Shown in pieces: positions 35,937-48,412 of a DNA stretch of 64,000 nt (position 1 is the stretch's first letter; every line of letters begins with the position of its first letter). The notes under the pieces were generated by a model. It ran no database searches. It saw only the letters and a program-made list of their open reading frames with translations, and was not told where the DNA came from. Both the position numbers and the translations under genes were made by a program. The DNA is from Nigrospora sphaerica (lineage: Eukaryota; Ascomycota; Sordariomycetes; Amphisphaeriales; Apiosporaceae): contig JAGVVL010000022.1 of assembly GCA_018287875.1 (NCBI GenBank), forward strand, positions 4,526,001 to 4,590,000. The letters run 5' to 3'.

Positions 35937-37480
35937 CTAATGGGCTTCGCGTAGGGGCGCTGGAACGGCTATAACGAGCCCTGTTAGCGGTCAATTTGGG
36001 GGACCTTATGGGGCCCGGATGCCCTGATTATAGTGGGGAGGTTGGTGGTGGAGCCGAGTCAATTCCCTATCGTCGGCTGCTGTCCGGCCAAGCACCGAGC
36101 GAATCCGAATGGCGGCGGGATCGTTCCCGACAGCGACGACGACACACAGGAAGGCAAAAGATCTACCGTGCGTGCAGAGGTACAGAATCCCGCATCGGCG
36201 CTGTTTCGGTTCCTTTATTCTAACTGTCTGATAGTTGGGCCCCGTCGGATCTCAACTTCGAGTCTGGGATATTCTTCGGTGTCGGATGGGGAATAGGTTA
36301 GCACCTCAGTACTTGGGTTCCACCTGCTGTGTGAGGGCAAAGCCAGCCATTTGTTGGCTAAAGTACTTACTTATTTACACACTTAGCTTAGCAATGAATA
36401 TGCACAGGCGTTAAGCCGACCCTGCGGCATTCTCGGTTTGCCGACGGATGGCGAAATACCTGGAGGAAAGCACATCAGCCTGGCCCGTCACATACACGTT
36501 GCACAACCGGCCGAGTCCGGCATGTTCGTCTCAACGTCGCAGCGAAGGCTAGGGGGACAAAAGGGTGCTTCTAAAAGCACCGCCCTCGGCTGCCGATCAA
36601 GCTTCCCCTTAACGACACCGATGCCAGCCATGTCCAGGGCTGTTCGCCATACTTACCTAACCCAGCGTGCTCCAAGGGCCTAAATCTACCCCATCATCTC
36701 GTTTTTGCCTTCGGTCACAGCCGAGCGGCTCCCTAAAAGGACGGGTCAGCGGCGCCGCTCCCCTACAGGTTTTTGCATCATGGCGTCCGGGGTGGCGGGT
36801 CCTTTGCCGGCCGTCGGTCGGTCGCAACCGGTTGTTGGCCTGTGTAATCTAGTCACGCTACTAAGAAAGGTTTCGCCGACGTAAAGACAGACATCTCATT
36901 GTGTTCCGTGAACACGCCCACATGCGACTATCGTAAAAAGAAAGCGACTCTTAAAAGGCTACACACCACACTAAGGATTCCCAGGTGCTCACTGACCCTA
37001 GTACTAAATCAGCGCTTTCCAGCTTATCTTTGGGAGAGCGGACGGGATCCTGAGTTTTCTGTAAGCTGTGGTCGTATGTGAAAGCCTGGTTCCTTATCGT
37101 GGCTCTCATCAACTTGGGGGAAAACGAATCACATTCAGATCCCATTTTGTCGGTACCCGGAAGCGCCTATGGCGTTTTCATTAAATGATAGAAAGTACTT
37201 GCATATCGCGAGGCTGGAAGTTGTGCTGAGATGATTTGCCGTTAACCGGTAAGCGGTGGCGGCCTATGTAAAGAGATAGCCAAGTAAAAGACCTAAAAGG
37301 TCGGGCTGAATAACGTTAGCATACAGAGTCATTCTATATAGCACCTATAATGCAGTGCATATGAATTATGCATTAGTTACATAAGAAAGGTAGTGGCAGC
37401 CGTAGATATTTTAAAGATCAAGTTAAGTAAAGCTTATAGCTTATACGGCTATTACTTTAGAATAAAAGATATTTAATAAG
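35937..37480. other. Intergenic sequence upstream of the regulator
   Basis: No supported gene is seen. It presumably holds the regulator promoter and 5' leader. From about 37300 it becomes AT-rich and merges with repeat DNA. Confidence 0.4.
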
Positions 37481-38030
37481 TGTTGGAAGTGGTGGTTTGA
37501 TCGAAAAGAAGAAGCAACCCCTTTATAAGGGCTCTTTCGATCTCGAAGGCCGTTCCTTAAGGATAAAGGAACACGGAAGAGTAGGAACTTCTTTTAAGGA
37601 GAGTAGAGAGTGAGATTTCTAAGTTGCTTGCTTGCTTCCGAGACTATGTACACGATGAGGGAAGATTTAGCCCTTAGTTATACCCTTTTAACTCTTTATC
37701 CTCTTAGTAATACAAAGAGGAGACGCGTAAGTGGACGCGTAAGCAGTGACGTAGCTTAGAAGCACGTGGACGCTTATGGAACCTCGTGGACCACGTGGAG
37801 GCTTGTGGAACCTCGTGGAAACTCGTAGAAACTTATAGAAGGTTCCGAGTAGCGTAGGCCATATATACGGGAAAAGTGGCTCTAGCTTTAGGGTAGGGTG
37901 GCCCGTGCTGTCGGGTAAGGTGGCCCGAGCTTTAGGGCAGTCTTGGTTAAAGGACTAGCTTTTTGATAAGTGCATAGCTAAGTCCTTAACGAAGGATAAC
38001 GGTATAGGGGTAAGCCCTATACTTTTAACA
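37481..38030 (-). repeat. Solo LTR, family 2, copy B
   Basis: A 550 bp unit in reverse orientation with a perfect duplication ATAAG at 37476-37480 and 38031-38035. Moderately RIP-altered. Confidence 0.88.
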
Positions 38031-38856
38031 ATAAGTGATAACTAAGTAAAAAAGATTTTTACTCTTTTATAATATATTTAAATACTCACTTTTATTTTTA
38101 TAATATAATTTTATATTAATAATATTAAATTTCTTTAAAAGCTTATATAGTAGCATTTCTTAACTGAAGAACGTATTAAAACACTGTTAAAAGAAGTGGT
38201 TTGATTGAAAAGAAAAAGCAACCCTTTTATAAGGGCTCTTTTGATCTTAGAGGCCGTTTTTAATAGATAAAGGAATATAAAAGAATAAGAAGCTTCTCTT
38301 CGAGAGAAACGAAAATGTATTTTATGTGCTTACTTACTTACTTAAGGATAGATTCAATACAGGGAAAGAGGAGATTTGGCTCTTTCTTATACCTGTTAAG
38401 CTCTTATCCTCTTAGTAAAACGAGAAAAAGAACGCGTAAGTGACTACGTAAGTGATTACGTGGCTTAAAAATATATAAAACTTAATAGAGATTCGTGGAG
38501 CTTTATAGAGGCTTTTAGAAGCTTTAGGGGGCAACGTAAAAACTCGTGAAAACTCGTGAAAACTTGTGAAAACTTGTGGAAACTCGTGGAAACTTCCGGG
38601 AAGCGTACGCCACGCTTGCAAGTAAAGCGGGCCATGCTTGCGGGTAAGCTAGCCCGTGGCTCAAAGTAGGCTAGCCCAAGCTCTAGGATAGGCTCGATTA
38701 AAGAACTAGCTTTTTGTTAAGTGCATATCGTAGTCCGTAATGAAAGAGAATAGTATAAGACAAATCCTATAATGTGGATGTCATACGAGTGGGCCAGTTA
38801 TATAGGTAGGCCACTTTCCACTCATTTCAACTCTTCCAACTTTAATTGCCTTTAAC

Positions 38857-39186
38857 TGTGAGAGGCTGAGCCTTGAAGCACTATCGAAGGGGCCAAATGC
38901 TGTTTATTTTCTAGATGGGAAAGAGAGAAGAGAACCGTCTTCAGGAGGCCGGGCGCAGCGTCTCGTTAAATCTTGCGAGACTGGACCGGAACGTTCGGAT
39001 AGGAACGTTCGGACCGGAACGTTCGGATCGGAACGTTCGGATCGCTGCTCAGCTCCCCCCTCCTAGGTCTTGACCACTAGCCTGGCGTTCGAATGGAGAG
39101 ACCTACTCGGAGCCTCATATGAGGGGTTCGTGAGACGCTCAGGCCAGGTGCGCCTGAGCCTATCTCCCAGGTCCCAACCTGTAACA
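38857..39186 (-). repeat. Solo LTR, family 3, copy 2
   Basis: A 330 bp unit in reverse orientation with a perfect duplication TTAAC at 38852-38856 and 39187-39191, inside the pogo-type transposon. It keeps the four-unit GAACGTTC array at about 38984-39044. Confidence 0.9.
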
Positions 39187-41038
39187 TTAACTTAACTAAT
39201 AGTTATGAAACACTCTTTTAGCGAGTTTAGAATTATTCTAGCGATCTAGGCGATAAAAAAGAACTTCGAACTTAGCTGTTAATAAATAGCTGCTATCTAT
39301 AATATCTCGAAAACTACCCTTTAATATAGAATAAACGGAAAACACGTCAAACGTGATATACGCGCTAATAATACTTGTCCTACCAAATTTAAAGAGAAGA
39401 AAGTTATCTAGTATATCTTTGATCTAGATTCGCAAGGATTTACACCGCGGTTACACAATATAGAAGATATAGCGAATGTTATCGCCGTGTTGTACGACAC
39501 GATATACGTCGGGAAACGTTAGGCCGCGAACTTTGTTAAGCGACAACAAGACCTCCAAACGTGTTTTTTGCATGTATACAACTATTAAAGGGCCGTCTAT
39601 AAAGGTTCTAAAAACATCGCGGGCTAGTTCGCGCTTTTTACGAACCTGAAGGCTAAATACAGCATTTAAAATAAGGCTATTTACAACTTCAACAAGACCG
39701 GCTTTATAATAGGCTAAATCACGTTTTTAATAGTTAAGACCGGTGCCGATTGGAGCGGGAAGCAAAAGAAGGTCTAGCCTAGCAATCGCGAATACGTTAC
39801 TATGATCTAAAGCGTCCATTCTAATAGCTAGTATGTCCCGCTGTTAATCGCGTTAAATGGCGCTTACTATCTTGCGAACTAGTACGCTGACAGCACTCCC
39901 CTACACGACTAGGTAATTAAACGGACTTAGAATAGATAGACCGATAACAAAACGGGCCTAAAATAGATTTAACATTTCGAAAAACATACCACGTCGCGTA
40001 TAAAAAGCTTATATCGTCTATTAGTAATCAACGAGCACAAGAGCCACGCTTTGACCGAATTCTAGGCTTTTTATAAAGAGAAGAATATTATCACAGCCTC
40101 TATATCTCTACACTTATTATATCTATTCTAGCCACTTAATGTTAAGTGTTTTAGACCTTGAAAGCGGGTATATAGTCGTAAGATGAAAGGGTTTATAAAG
40201 TTACTTGTTAACAATATTACTAAGGTTGAATTTTTAATCGCTTTTTAATCCGCCCTTTTAAAGGCTTTTATATTTTATAACGTTAAAGCTGGATTCTGTA
40301 AAGCCGATTTAATCCCTTTCGACCTAAATAGAGTGCTTGTAAAGCTCAATATGAAGTTATCGACGCCTTTGCTTACTAGAAGCTTTCCGGCCGCGAGCAT
40401 TCTATTGTTACAGCGCGTCTGGACCAACTGCTCGTTGAGGCACAAAGCAAAAGCTTTGGGAATGATCCACTTATTAAAGTCATTCTGTCCAGTTCTGCAC
40501 TATAAAGGCTACTCCTACAGAGACCAATCTATCAGGCCGTAACACCTATAGGCCTCCTAGATGCTATATAACCTTATTAAAGCGACTTTGTAGACTAATT
40601 TCATTAAAAATCAAGTCCGCTGTCATTAAGAAAGCTCTCTAACACCGATTTTATCAGCAGTGGACCAGTTTGCTAAAGGTGTAATAGCGATAATACACAA
40701 GGTTGCTCTTCTTTAAGCGGAGAATAAAACCTTTTAAGAGGCGAATTCTAGCCTCGTAAAACGTTGGAAAGCGAAAAAGACGGGTTTATATCAAGGAGGA
40801 ACACTTGAGATTAGCGAGGCTTAAGATCTTTTAGATCAAAAAGACGTCGATATGCAGTTAAGAGAGGAAACGCGTGTAAGCAGTGGTTGGGCGACGAGTA
40901 GAGAACCGCGCGCTCAGCGGTGTGGCATCTGCAGAACGGCTAGGCATAATACGCTAACATGTAAAATAGATGTAAAAACATCTAAAGAGTTGGATTCCAA
41001 TTAGTTTAAATTAATTTAAAGCGTTGTGGGTAAGTAAT

Positions 41039-41596
41039 TGTTACAGGTATAGGGCTTATCTTATACCGTTCTCTGTCATTACAAACTAAGCTATGTGTTT
41101 AACGGAAAGCTAGTCCTTTAACCAAGCTTATCCTAGAGCTCGGGCCAGCTTACCCTGGAGCACAGGCTAGCTTCTCCGCAAGCATGGCCCGCTTTACCCG
41201 CAAGCGTGGCATACGCCACCCGGAAGTTTCTGCGAATTTCCACGAGTTTCTACGTGGCTCTCTAAAGCCCCCATAAGCCCTTTTGGGGCTCTATGAACCT
41301 CTATAAGGTTCTATATGCTTCTAAGCTATGTAGTCACTTTTGCAATCACTTACGTGTCCTTTTTTTTGTATTACTAAGAGGATAAGGGTTTAAAGAGTAT
41401 ATAAGGGCTGCATCCCCGCTCTCTGTGTATCTAGTGTATCTTTAAGCAAGCAAGCAAGCATACGAAATACACTCTCATTCCTCTTGAAAAGAAGTTCCTT
41501 ATTTTTCCGTGTTTATTTATAAGAAACGACTTCCGAGATTGAAAGAGCCCTTATAAATGGTTGCTTTCTCTTCCAATCAAACCATCACTTTGAACA
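41039..41596 (+). repeat. Solo LTR, family 2, copy D
   Basis: A 558 bp unit lies inside the pogo-type transposon. The flanks GTAAT and GTATT differ at one base. The uninterrupted copy of the host transposon near 59610 shows continuous sequence at this site, which confirms insertion. Confidence 0.82.
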
Positions 41597-41684
41597 GTAT
41601 TTGATTAATTTGTTGTAAAGATGCTTAAAAGTGGCCCACTAGTATAACTGGCCCACTTGTATGACATCTACGTTACTTACAACA

Positions 41685-42655
41685 TAAAGTTAACACTTCG
41701 TTTAAGCCTTGTTTTCTTAAATAGTTTTGTTAAGATACTTTGTTATCTTTTGATTAGAACTTTGTTCTTTTAGTGGGGTTAAAGGTAGGCTACTATATAT
41801 TAGACTTAAGTGAGGGTCTATTATATAAGATAAACCATTCTCTAAAAGTTGTGGATTATCAATAGTAAACTATTTATGAAGAAATATAGTAAGAAGTTAA
41901 GATAATAAAGGGACAATGTTAAGATAAAAGGTAATAATAAAGAAATGATATTAAAACAAAAAGTAATGATAAACAAAGATAAAAGAAGTGAAAGTCCTAA
42001 ATATGCGGGCACTTATATACTATTTAATCTTTTAATATAAAATGATTTAACATAAAATTAATTGACTCGTTTATAATAGACCGATGTCGAGGTTGTAGAT
42101 AAAAGTAATCTTAAACTAACGTTATTTATGGTAAGTGAATAATTAGTCAAGGCTTTATATTAGACCTTTTAATCAAATGTGCTAGCTATAGAAATTTCTT
42201 ATTAACAAAAACTAAAGTCTAATTAACGGGAAGTAAAAGTTAACTATAATAATTTTTTTTAAATTAATAGAAGAAAGAGGTGTTTTAAGAATAGAAAATA
42301 TTTACATATACAAGCTAAAGTTAATGAAGAAATAGAAAGGTCTTAGGAATAGAAAGTTTCTACCCGTTTAAACTAAAGTTAACAGAAAGGGGAATGTCTT
42401 GGGAGTAGAAAGTTTCTACACCACGAAGTAAACTTTAAATGAGGAGTAAGTTGTAAAAAAGAAAAAGAGAAGGAGAAAATAAATAAAGGGTTTTTAAAGA
42501 GATTTTATCTCTTTATAAGTGTCATTTAGTTATGTGAAGTAGCTATAGTTTAGTTAAACACAAGGGGAAAGCTTAATTAATAAGCTAAACATTATCTATT
42601 TTTTACTTATAACATTAAAGCTCGCTAGCTTCTACGCTTATCTCGCTTATTAAGA
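41685..42655. other. AT-rich RIP-decayed stretch
   Basis: Very AT-rich, with no open frames of note and no recognisable remnant. The TTAA/TATA-rich composition fits long-decayed repeat DNA. Confidence 0.55.
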
Positions 42656-42660
42656 CTTTG

Positions 42661-43243
42661 TGTTGGAAGTGGTGGTTTGATTGAAAGAGGAAGCAACCCT
42701 TTATAAGGGCTCTTTCGATCTTGGAGGTCGTTTCTTATAGAGAAACACGGAAGAATAAGGAATTTCTCTTTAAGAGGAACGAGAGTGTATTTCGTATGCT
42801 TTGCTTGCTTGCTTGCTAGCTTGCTTCAGGACAGACTAGAAATATAAAGAGGGGAGATTCAGCCTTTACTTATACCTATTAAACTCTTATCCTCTTAGTA
42901 ATATAAAAAAGAGGACGCGTAAGTGATTGCGTAAGTGATTACATGGCTTAGAAGCATATGGAACCTTATAGAGGTTTGTGGAGCCTCATAGGGGCTCGTG
43001 GGAGCTTCAGGAAGCCACGTAGAAACTCGTGAAAACTCGTAGAAACTTGCAGAAGCTTCCGCGTGGTGTACGCCACGCTTATGGGTAAAGCGGGCCATGC
43101 TTGCGGGTAAGCTGGCCCGTGCTTCAGGGTAGACTGGCCCGAGCTTTAGGATAGGCTTGGTTAAAGGACTAGCTTCCCGTTAAGTGCATAGCTTAGTCCG
43201 TAGTGACAGAGAACGGTATAGGATAAGTCCTATACCTGCAACA
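42661..43243 (-). repeat. Solo LTR, family 2, copy E
   Basis: A 583 bp unit in reverse with a perfect duplication CTTTG at 42656-42660 and 43244-43248. One of the better preserved copies. It includes a short GCTTGCTTGCTTGCTAGCTT run. Confidence 0.9.
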
Positions 43244-43248
43244 CTTTG

Positions 43249-44149
43249 ACTTAATAAGCAGAATTAGCGTAGTGTTATTCACTTAGTTTATCAGAACTTC
43301 AATTAAGCGATGGTGGTGATCTTTTTAAATTTATCGCGCTTACCGGAATTTGAGCTTAATAGGTAGTGATTTTCTAAGGGGTGATCTAAGTATGGTGTCT
43401 ATATAGATTAGAAATGCTACTATTTAATACGTATATTAACTAGTAACTATGTAACGTGTTAATCCGAGTATAAAAGGAGGATGCCCTTCAACTATGAATA
43501 TAAAAAATAAAAGAACACTTATACTTGCTATTTTATTAGAAAGCCTCTTATTTAGATCATTAAATAATATCTGTCCTCCTCAACGTTATATAATATCACG
43601 TGGTCCGCCTTAGAACTCTACGTATTATTAAAGTATATAAAGTGAGAGGAAATCAAACCCTTTAATACATTAGTTTCTAAAGGTACTCAAACTTCTCTCC
43701 ATTAATAGGTTCTTAAATCTTATTAGTTTTTTGAATACTTAATCTAATTTATTTAACTATTAATCAAGATGTTTAAGGATTGAGCTTATAAGAGATAACT
43801 ATAAAATAAACAAACTTTAAATGAAGAGACTTAAATAAAAGAACGCGGTTATAAGGTTGATCTAAACGGAGTGATTACGTGCTCTTATATTAGATATCAT
43901 AATCGATCACGTGTAGAAAGCCTTATTTAAGAGTCGTAGTAAGTGAAGAGGTAAGAAGTAAAGATTAAAGTTATAAGTAAAAGAAGTGTGCCTTTATAAA
44001 GCACGGTAGTTAATATGTTAAATTATATTATATATGTGTCTACGTGTTTCTTATATAACAAAATATTAATATTTAAGCGTTTCTATTTAAAGTGCATTAA
44101 CTTAATTAAAGTTTAAGCCATTATTCCCTATCTCCGTTTTAGCATCTAT
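43249..44149. other. AT-rich RIP-decayed stretch
   Basis: AT-rich with no recognisable gene or element. Confidence 0.5.
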
Positions 44150-44340
44150 CTTACTTATAGATGGGAGTAATCTCTTAACGACCTATTATAAAGATTATAG
44201 CTATTAACCCGTTAAGCACCCTTAGCTTATTAGTTATCTTATAATTAGTGTTTAAGTAAATAGACGATCTCTATCTTTAATGATATAAACCTTACGTCAC
44301 GTAATACTTAGGTATAGCGTTTTTTATAAAGTGCTTAATA
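44150..44340 (+). repeat. Chromovirus LTR fragment, opposite orientation to the full element
   Basis: Its reverse complement follows the first 200 bases of the LTR at 15814 (ACGCTATACCTAAGTA, then GTCGTTAAGAGATTACTCCC) with many C-to-T and G-to-A changes. A strongly RIP-altered, partial copy. Confidence 0.65.
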
Positions 44341-44346
44341 AGTTAA

Positions 44347-44921
44347 TGTTGCAGGTATAGGACTTATCCTATACCGTTATGCTTCACTACGGACTCAGCT
44401 ATGCACTTAACGGAAAGCTAGTCCTTTAACCGAGCCTATCCTAGAGCTCGGGCCAGCCTACCCTGGAGCACGGGCCAGCTTACCCGCAAGCATGGCCTGC
44501 TTTACCCGCAAGCGTGGCGTACGCCACGCGGAAGCTTCTGCAAGTTTCCACCAGTTTCCACGAGTTTTTACGTGGCTTCCTGAAGCTCCCATGAGCCTCC
44601 ATGAGGCTCCACGAACCTCTATAAGGTTCCATATGCTTCTAAGCCACGTAGTCACTTACGCAATCACTTACGCGTCTTCCTCTTTGTATTACTAAGAGGA
44701 TAAGGGTTTAACGGGTATAAGTAAGGGCTAAATCTCCCCTCTCCATGTATCTAGTCTATCCAGAAGCAAGCAAGCAAGCACATAAAATACACTCTCGTTC
44801 CTCTTGAAGAGAAGTTTCTTATTCTTCCGTATTTCTTTATCTATAAGAAACGACCTCCGAGATCGAAAGAGCCCTTATAAAAGGGTTGCTTCCTCTTCCG
44901 ATCAAACCACTATTTTCAACA
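44347..44921 (+). repeat. Solo LTR, family 2, copy F
   Basis: A 575 bp unit with a perfect duplication GTTAA at 44342-44346 and 44922-44926. Little RIP damage. Confidence 0.9.
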
Positions 44922-44929
44922 GTTAATAA

Positions 44930-45200
44930 CTATAATTCTATCATACGTTATTAGAAGCTTACTCTTATTTATATGTAAGATAAATGCTTAAATTGTTCAC
45001 TAAGATAATAACTATTTAATGAAGAAATTCTTTTAACTTATATGCTTAAGTTCTTCCCTTTTTAATATACTAAATCATAAAATTACTTAGGTGATCTATA
45101 TTGCGGCTTAATAGCTCGACGACTTGATTTATCGATCCATCTTAAATTATATAATCTTAGCCATGATCCATTACGTGACTTTCTTTTTAAAGCCTTTCTT
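44930..45200 (-). repeat. Chromovirus LTR fragment, RIP-decayed
   Basis: The plus strand resembles the middle of the LTR at 15814 (GATAAATGCTTAAATTG, AACTTATATGCTTAAGT, CCATGATCCATTACGTGA) in the same orientation as the full element. Only part is present. Confidence 0.6.
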
Positions 45201-45572
45201 TATTATTACCTTTCCTATTGATTATTTCCTTTATAGCTGAAGAGTTCTTAGATGGCTAGTGTAGTGCTGATGGGTAAAAGGTAGGTGACCTGCCATTTAA
45301 CAGGTCCTGTATTTAATAGCCCATGTATGTCCACGGTATCCAATTTAGCAGACTAGGTTATTGTCCCCCCCGTGGTGGCATGCATTGAGTGCTTAGCTAT
45401 CTTTCTTAGCTTAGATCTTTTAAAGTCGTAACAATGTCTTATAATCTCTTTAATTAAATAGCTTATTATAATAACGCTTATATATATACTGGTTTAATCA
45501 GGATGGTGTTAAATGATACGTGGATTTTCTTTTTTTTCGGCTTTTTAAACTACTTTCTACTTAGCTGCATGT
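45201..45572. other. Unassigned repeat-like stretch
   Basis: No gene. A GC-richer segment at 45260-45390 (GGTAGGTGACCTGCCATTTAACAG region, then CCCCCCCGTGGTGGCATGC) stands out from AT-rich surroundings, but no second copy was found in the window. Confidence 0.35.
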
Positions 45573-46100
45573 TATAACAGACGCTATACCTAATTACTGC
45601 GTGACGTAGGGTTTATACAATTAGGGACAGAAAGCGTTTATCTAATTAAACACTAATCGTAGAGTAACTATTTGTAATGGGTTGAACCCTTTCTAGCAAG
45701 GACTCAGGGAATACCCTTCGTACAACCCACAGGATCCATAGGATCCACAGGGTTCACAGAACTCTCTGGCATCCCCAAGAGCTTACGACTGGAGACAAGA
45801 GACCTGTATATAGAGCAGCACTCCAAACGCTGGACAGAAGGAGGAATCTCTTCCCTAGAGATTCCTTCTTGTACAGACAGACAATAGACGTCAGAGTGTA
45901 ACACTCGGTCTTGGCCCCTTACACTATTAATCTAAGATTGCTTAACTGGGTAACTAATTTAAATCTTTATAATAGGTCGTCAATTGGTTATTCTTATCTA
46001 TAGGTAAAATGAATACTGAAATTAATCACTAAGGTAAGGACTATTTAGTTAAAACATTTTTTAACTTATATACTACGTCAATTCCTCACTTGAATATATT
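45573..46100 (-). repeat. Chromovirus-family LTR, RIP-decayed, with nested solo LTR
   Basis: The sequence follows the LTR at 15814 from its first bases (ACGCTATACCTAATTACTGCG) through CTCACTTGAATATA, with the last 200 bases missing. It is interrupted by the insertion at 45673-45923. Confidence 0.75.
45673..45923. repeat. Solo LTR, family 5 (TGTAATGGG...CCCTTACA)
   Basis: A 251 bp unit with inverted ends TGTAA/TTACA and a perfect duplication CTATT at 45668-45672 and 45924-45928. Its GC content is much higher than the decayed LTR that it interrupts, so it entered after most RIP. Its ends and size suit a Ty1/copia LTR. An 18-base inverted repeat (GGAATCTC...GAGATTCC) lies near 45842-45867. Confidence 0.88.
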
Positions 46101-46114
46101 GAGTATATCAAATA

Positions 46115-48046
46115 AGCTCACCCCCCTACCAAAGAGCCAACCCCCCAAACGGCCAGAGGTCAAGATAGCCTCACGCGATGGCAACACTACGGATCAATTG
46201 AAATATCTCAACAACCACAATAGCTACACACAAGTAGACTGATCTTAAGAGACTATGATATAGTCTTCTACCTCAGAATCGACTTCTTCGTCCGATCCGT
46301 CTGTGCGGACAGCTTCAGATTCCGCAGTGACCGTACCCCCTATATCTTTAGGGGTCGACATCTCCTCCTTGACTTTGCGCACCTCCAGCATCGTCACGAA
46401 ACGGTGCTAAACGGTTGGCTGAACCTTACGTCGTTTTTGGTGCTTCTAGCGATCTAGCGCTGCAGCTAATTGGTCTCGTTCGTGCTTCAAACTGGAGATC
46501 TTAGCGGTCGCTTAGTCCAAGGCCTTGCCAGCCTTCCGAAACACCTAGCGTAGCGTTACGTTGTTATAGACTGGATTAACACCACCAAGGTCCCGGTGGA
46601 TTACGCTGATCTGATGTGATGTCCTCGGTGTCTTAACCTCTAAAGCAGACATCTGCGATAGCAGAGGGTCCTCCTTTAGCTGCGGAACACACTAATTTAA
46701 CCCCTCTAGCCTATCGCGGTTATGCTGCCTCGCTAGTCGGCTATTAAGCGGCTTGCTAGGGTCCCTTAAATAGATGCCGGTCGCTCTCTAGCCTGTGGCA
46801 ATATACTCTAATGTTAGAGCCTTCTTACGAGCCTTATTCTAGGGCTCCAGAAACTCTGGCTTCTTTGGAGTCAGTGTTAAGCTAGTAAGGCAGGCGTTAT
46901 GTAGGTATTTCTGATAAGCTCGCTTTAATACTAAGAAAGGGCCGAGATTTAACGGCTATAACACTTAAGAAGTATGAGCTAGTAAAAAGTTAAGCTAGAC
47001 GCGTGCCTTTAAACAGGTCATTATAAACTCCTTAGTGTAGTGGCTTACGTGGCCGTCGAGGATAAGGTGCCGCCACTGTTTAAGGTCTTCTCAAGCCATC
47101 AGAGGCACGAATATCTGCTTCAGCCAGCGCAGCGTAATTGAATTGCTGGTCTAGCCAGCCTATAAGGCTTTAAAAGACCAGCTTTCGAGGTCCTGCTTGT
47201 CGACTTAAGAGTTAAACCACTGCTGTTAAACTGCCTTGCCCTTAAAAATCACTAGCGGAGGCAGCGCGCGGCCAGCGGCAGAGATTGCTTCTAGAGAGGT
47301 CGTCTACTCGCCTCGAGGCGTATCTATAGCGAAGATCTGGTTTATAACGGCAGGTCCGATAACGAAGGGGCAGTCTCTAAGGCCAATCTAAGAATCTATC
47401 TTATCGAAGTTCCAAGTGTGCTCTAGTAGGATGCTGGCGAGGTCTTCGTGGGCCAGCCTTTCGAAGAACTCCTCAATATTGGCGCGAGAGGCGCCGTTAA
47501 GGCGCTGGAAATCCATGCCAGTGGAAACCAGTGTCTTCACCTGCGGCCAGCGCTTAAAGAACCGGTAATGCCAGCATTTTCTAAGGCGGCGGTGGCTTCC
47601 GGAGGTGTTAAGGGTGGACTAGGCGAATTGACGAAAGCGGCCGTGTGTTAGAGCCCAGCTAAGGCGGCCTTAAAGTAACACCCACGCTATAAGCTAGCAC
47701 TCTTGCTCCTCAGTGAGGGCTTGGTGATACTCCTGGGTATGCCTTTTCAGAGGCTTGCAATTAAATTTGGTAGTCAACAAGTGCCTGGTAACGTTATATT
47801 ACTTAGCGACTAAGCGGATTAATTAACCTTAGGTCACTTAAAGGTGAGCGGTAGCCAGCTGCACTTTATCTATCGATATAGGTATCAAATAAAAAAGCGG
47901 AAAACGGTGATTCTCGAGATATCATTTTCTTATCTGTAAAATGTCTGATTGTTTAAGTATTCGGTGTTGAAGGTCTGTGATTGCCTTATCTGTTGTCCGA
48001 AACCAGTGGCTGTTTGGGGGATTGGCTCTTTGGTAGGGGGCGAGCT
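46115..48046 (-). mobile_element. Fot1-like (Tc1/mariner-pogo) DNA transposon, RIP-dead
   Basis: A 1932 bp element is flanked by TA (46113-46114 and 48047-48048). Imperfect inverted repeats of about 42 bp read AGCTC(A/G)CCCC(C)CTACCAAAGAGCC. The minus strand encodes a DDE_1-type transposase relic: HYRFFKRWPQVKTL, MDFQRLNGASRANIEEFFER, LRDCPFVIG, and SLEAISAAGRALPPLVIFKG. Stops fall where Gln or Trp is expected, as RIP would give. Transposase blocks match the relic at 29650. Confidence 0.85.
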
Positions 48047-48412
48047 TATATTATAATCCCACATATCCTTATATGTTGGATAAGTAAGCGATAGGGGTTA
48101 ATATACGGAATATGTTCGGTAACCATATATCGCTCATATTATGTCACGTGATTCCTGGTTCTCAATCCGGAGCTGTCTTTCCTTCGGTGTTGTTCCTCGT
48201 CGTTCCTGGGAACGTTTCCTTGACTGGTCCCTTCGTGGCAGGTGGGATGCTGGAGTGGCTGGTGCGTTGCCCTAGCCACTTTTCTTGGCTTAGGTTCTTG
48301 GGGTCGTAGCGCATGTTAACCTATAAATGCGAAGCGAATGACTTTCGCGCAGTGAATACAGCCCCGCAATCAAATTTGCAGTGGATCTAGCACTTCGTGT
48401 CCTACTTTGTAC

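Larger units (their letters stand above)
38772..41673 (+). mobile_element. pogo-type DNA transposon, RIP-dead, with two nested solo LTRs
   Basis: A 2902 bp element is flanked by TA (38770-38771 and 41674-41675). Its terminal inverted repeats of about 48 bp start A(C/T)GTGGATGTCATACGAG. Each carries two copies of ATACGAGTGGGCCA-like sequence, probable transposase sites. The inner plus strand encodes a pogo/Fot-type DDE transposase relic: NKTGFIIG, SNREYVTMI, YRLLVINEHKSHALTEF and LNVKCFRP with many stops, then a Cys/His-rich tail (QRCGICRTARHN). Solo LTRs sit at 38857-39186 and 41039-41596. A second, truncated copy in reverse lies at 59548. Confidence 0.85.
38185..41684 (-). repeat. Solo LTR, family 2, copy C, split by a transposon
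   Basis: The LTR runs from 38185 to 38771, is interrupted by the pogo-type transposon at 38772-41673, and finishes with the missing end (CTTACAACA) at 41676-41684. Joining across the TA target restores the family end CCTATA-CTTACAACA. The outer flanks (AACAC and TAAAG) do not match, so its own target duplication is lost. Confidence 0.75.

Noticed and set aside
37481..43243. Full-length LTR retrotransposon bounded by family 2 LTRs
   Set aside because: Same-orientation neighbours each have their own target duplications or are interrupted by other elements, and no gag-pol lies between them.
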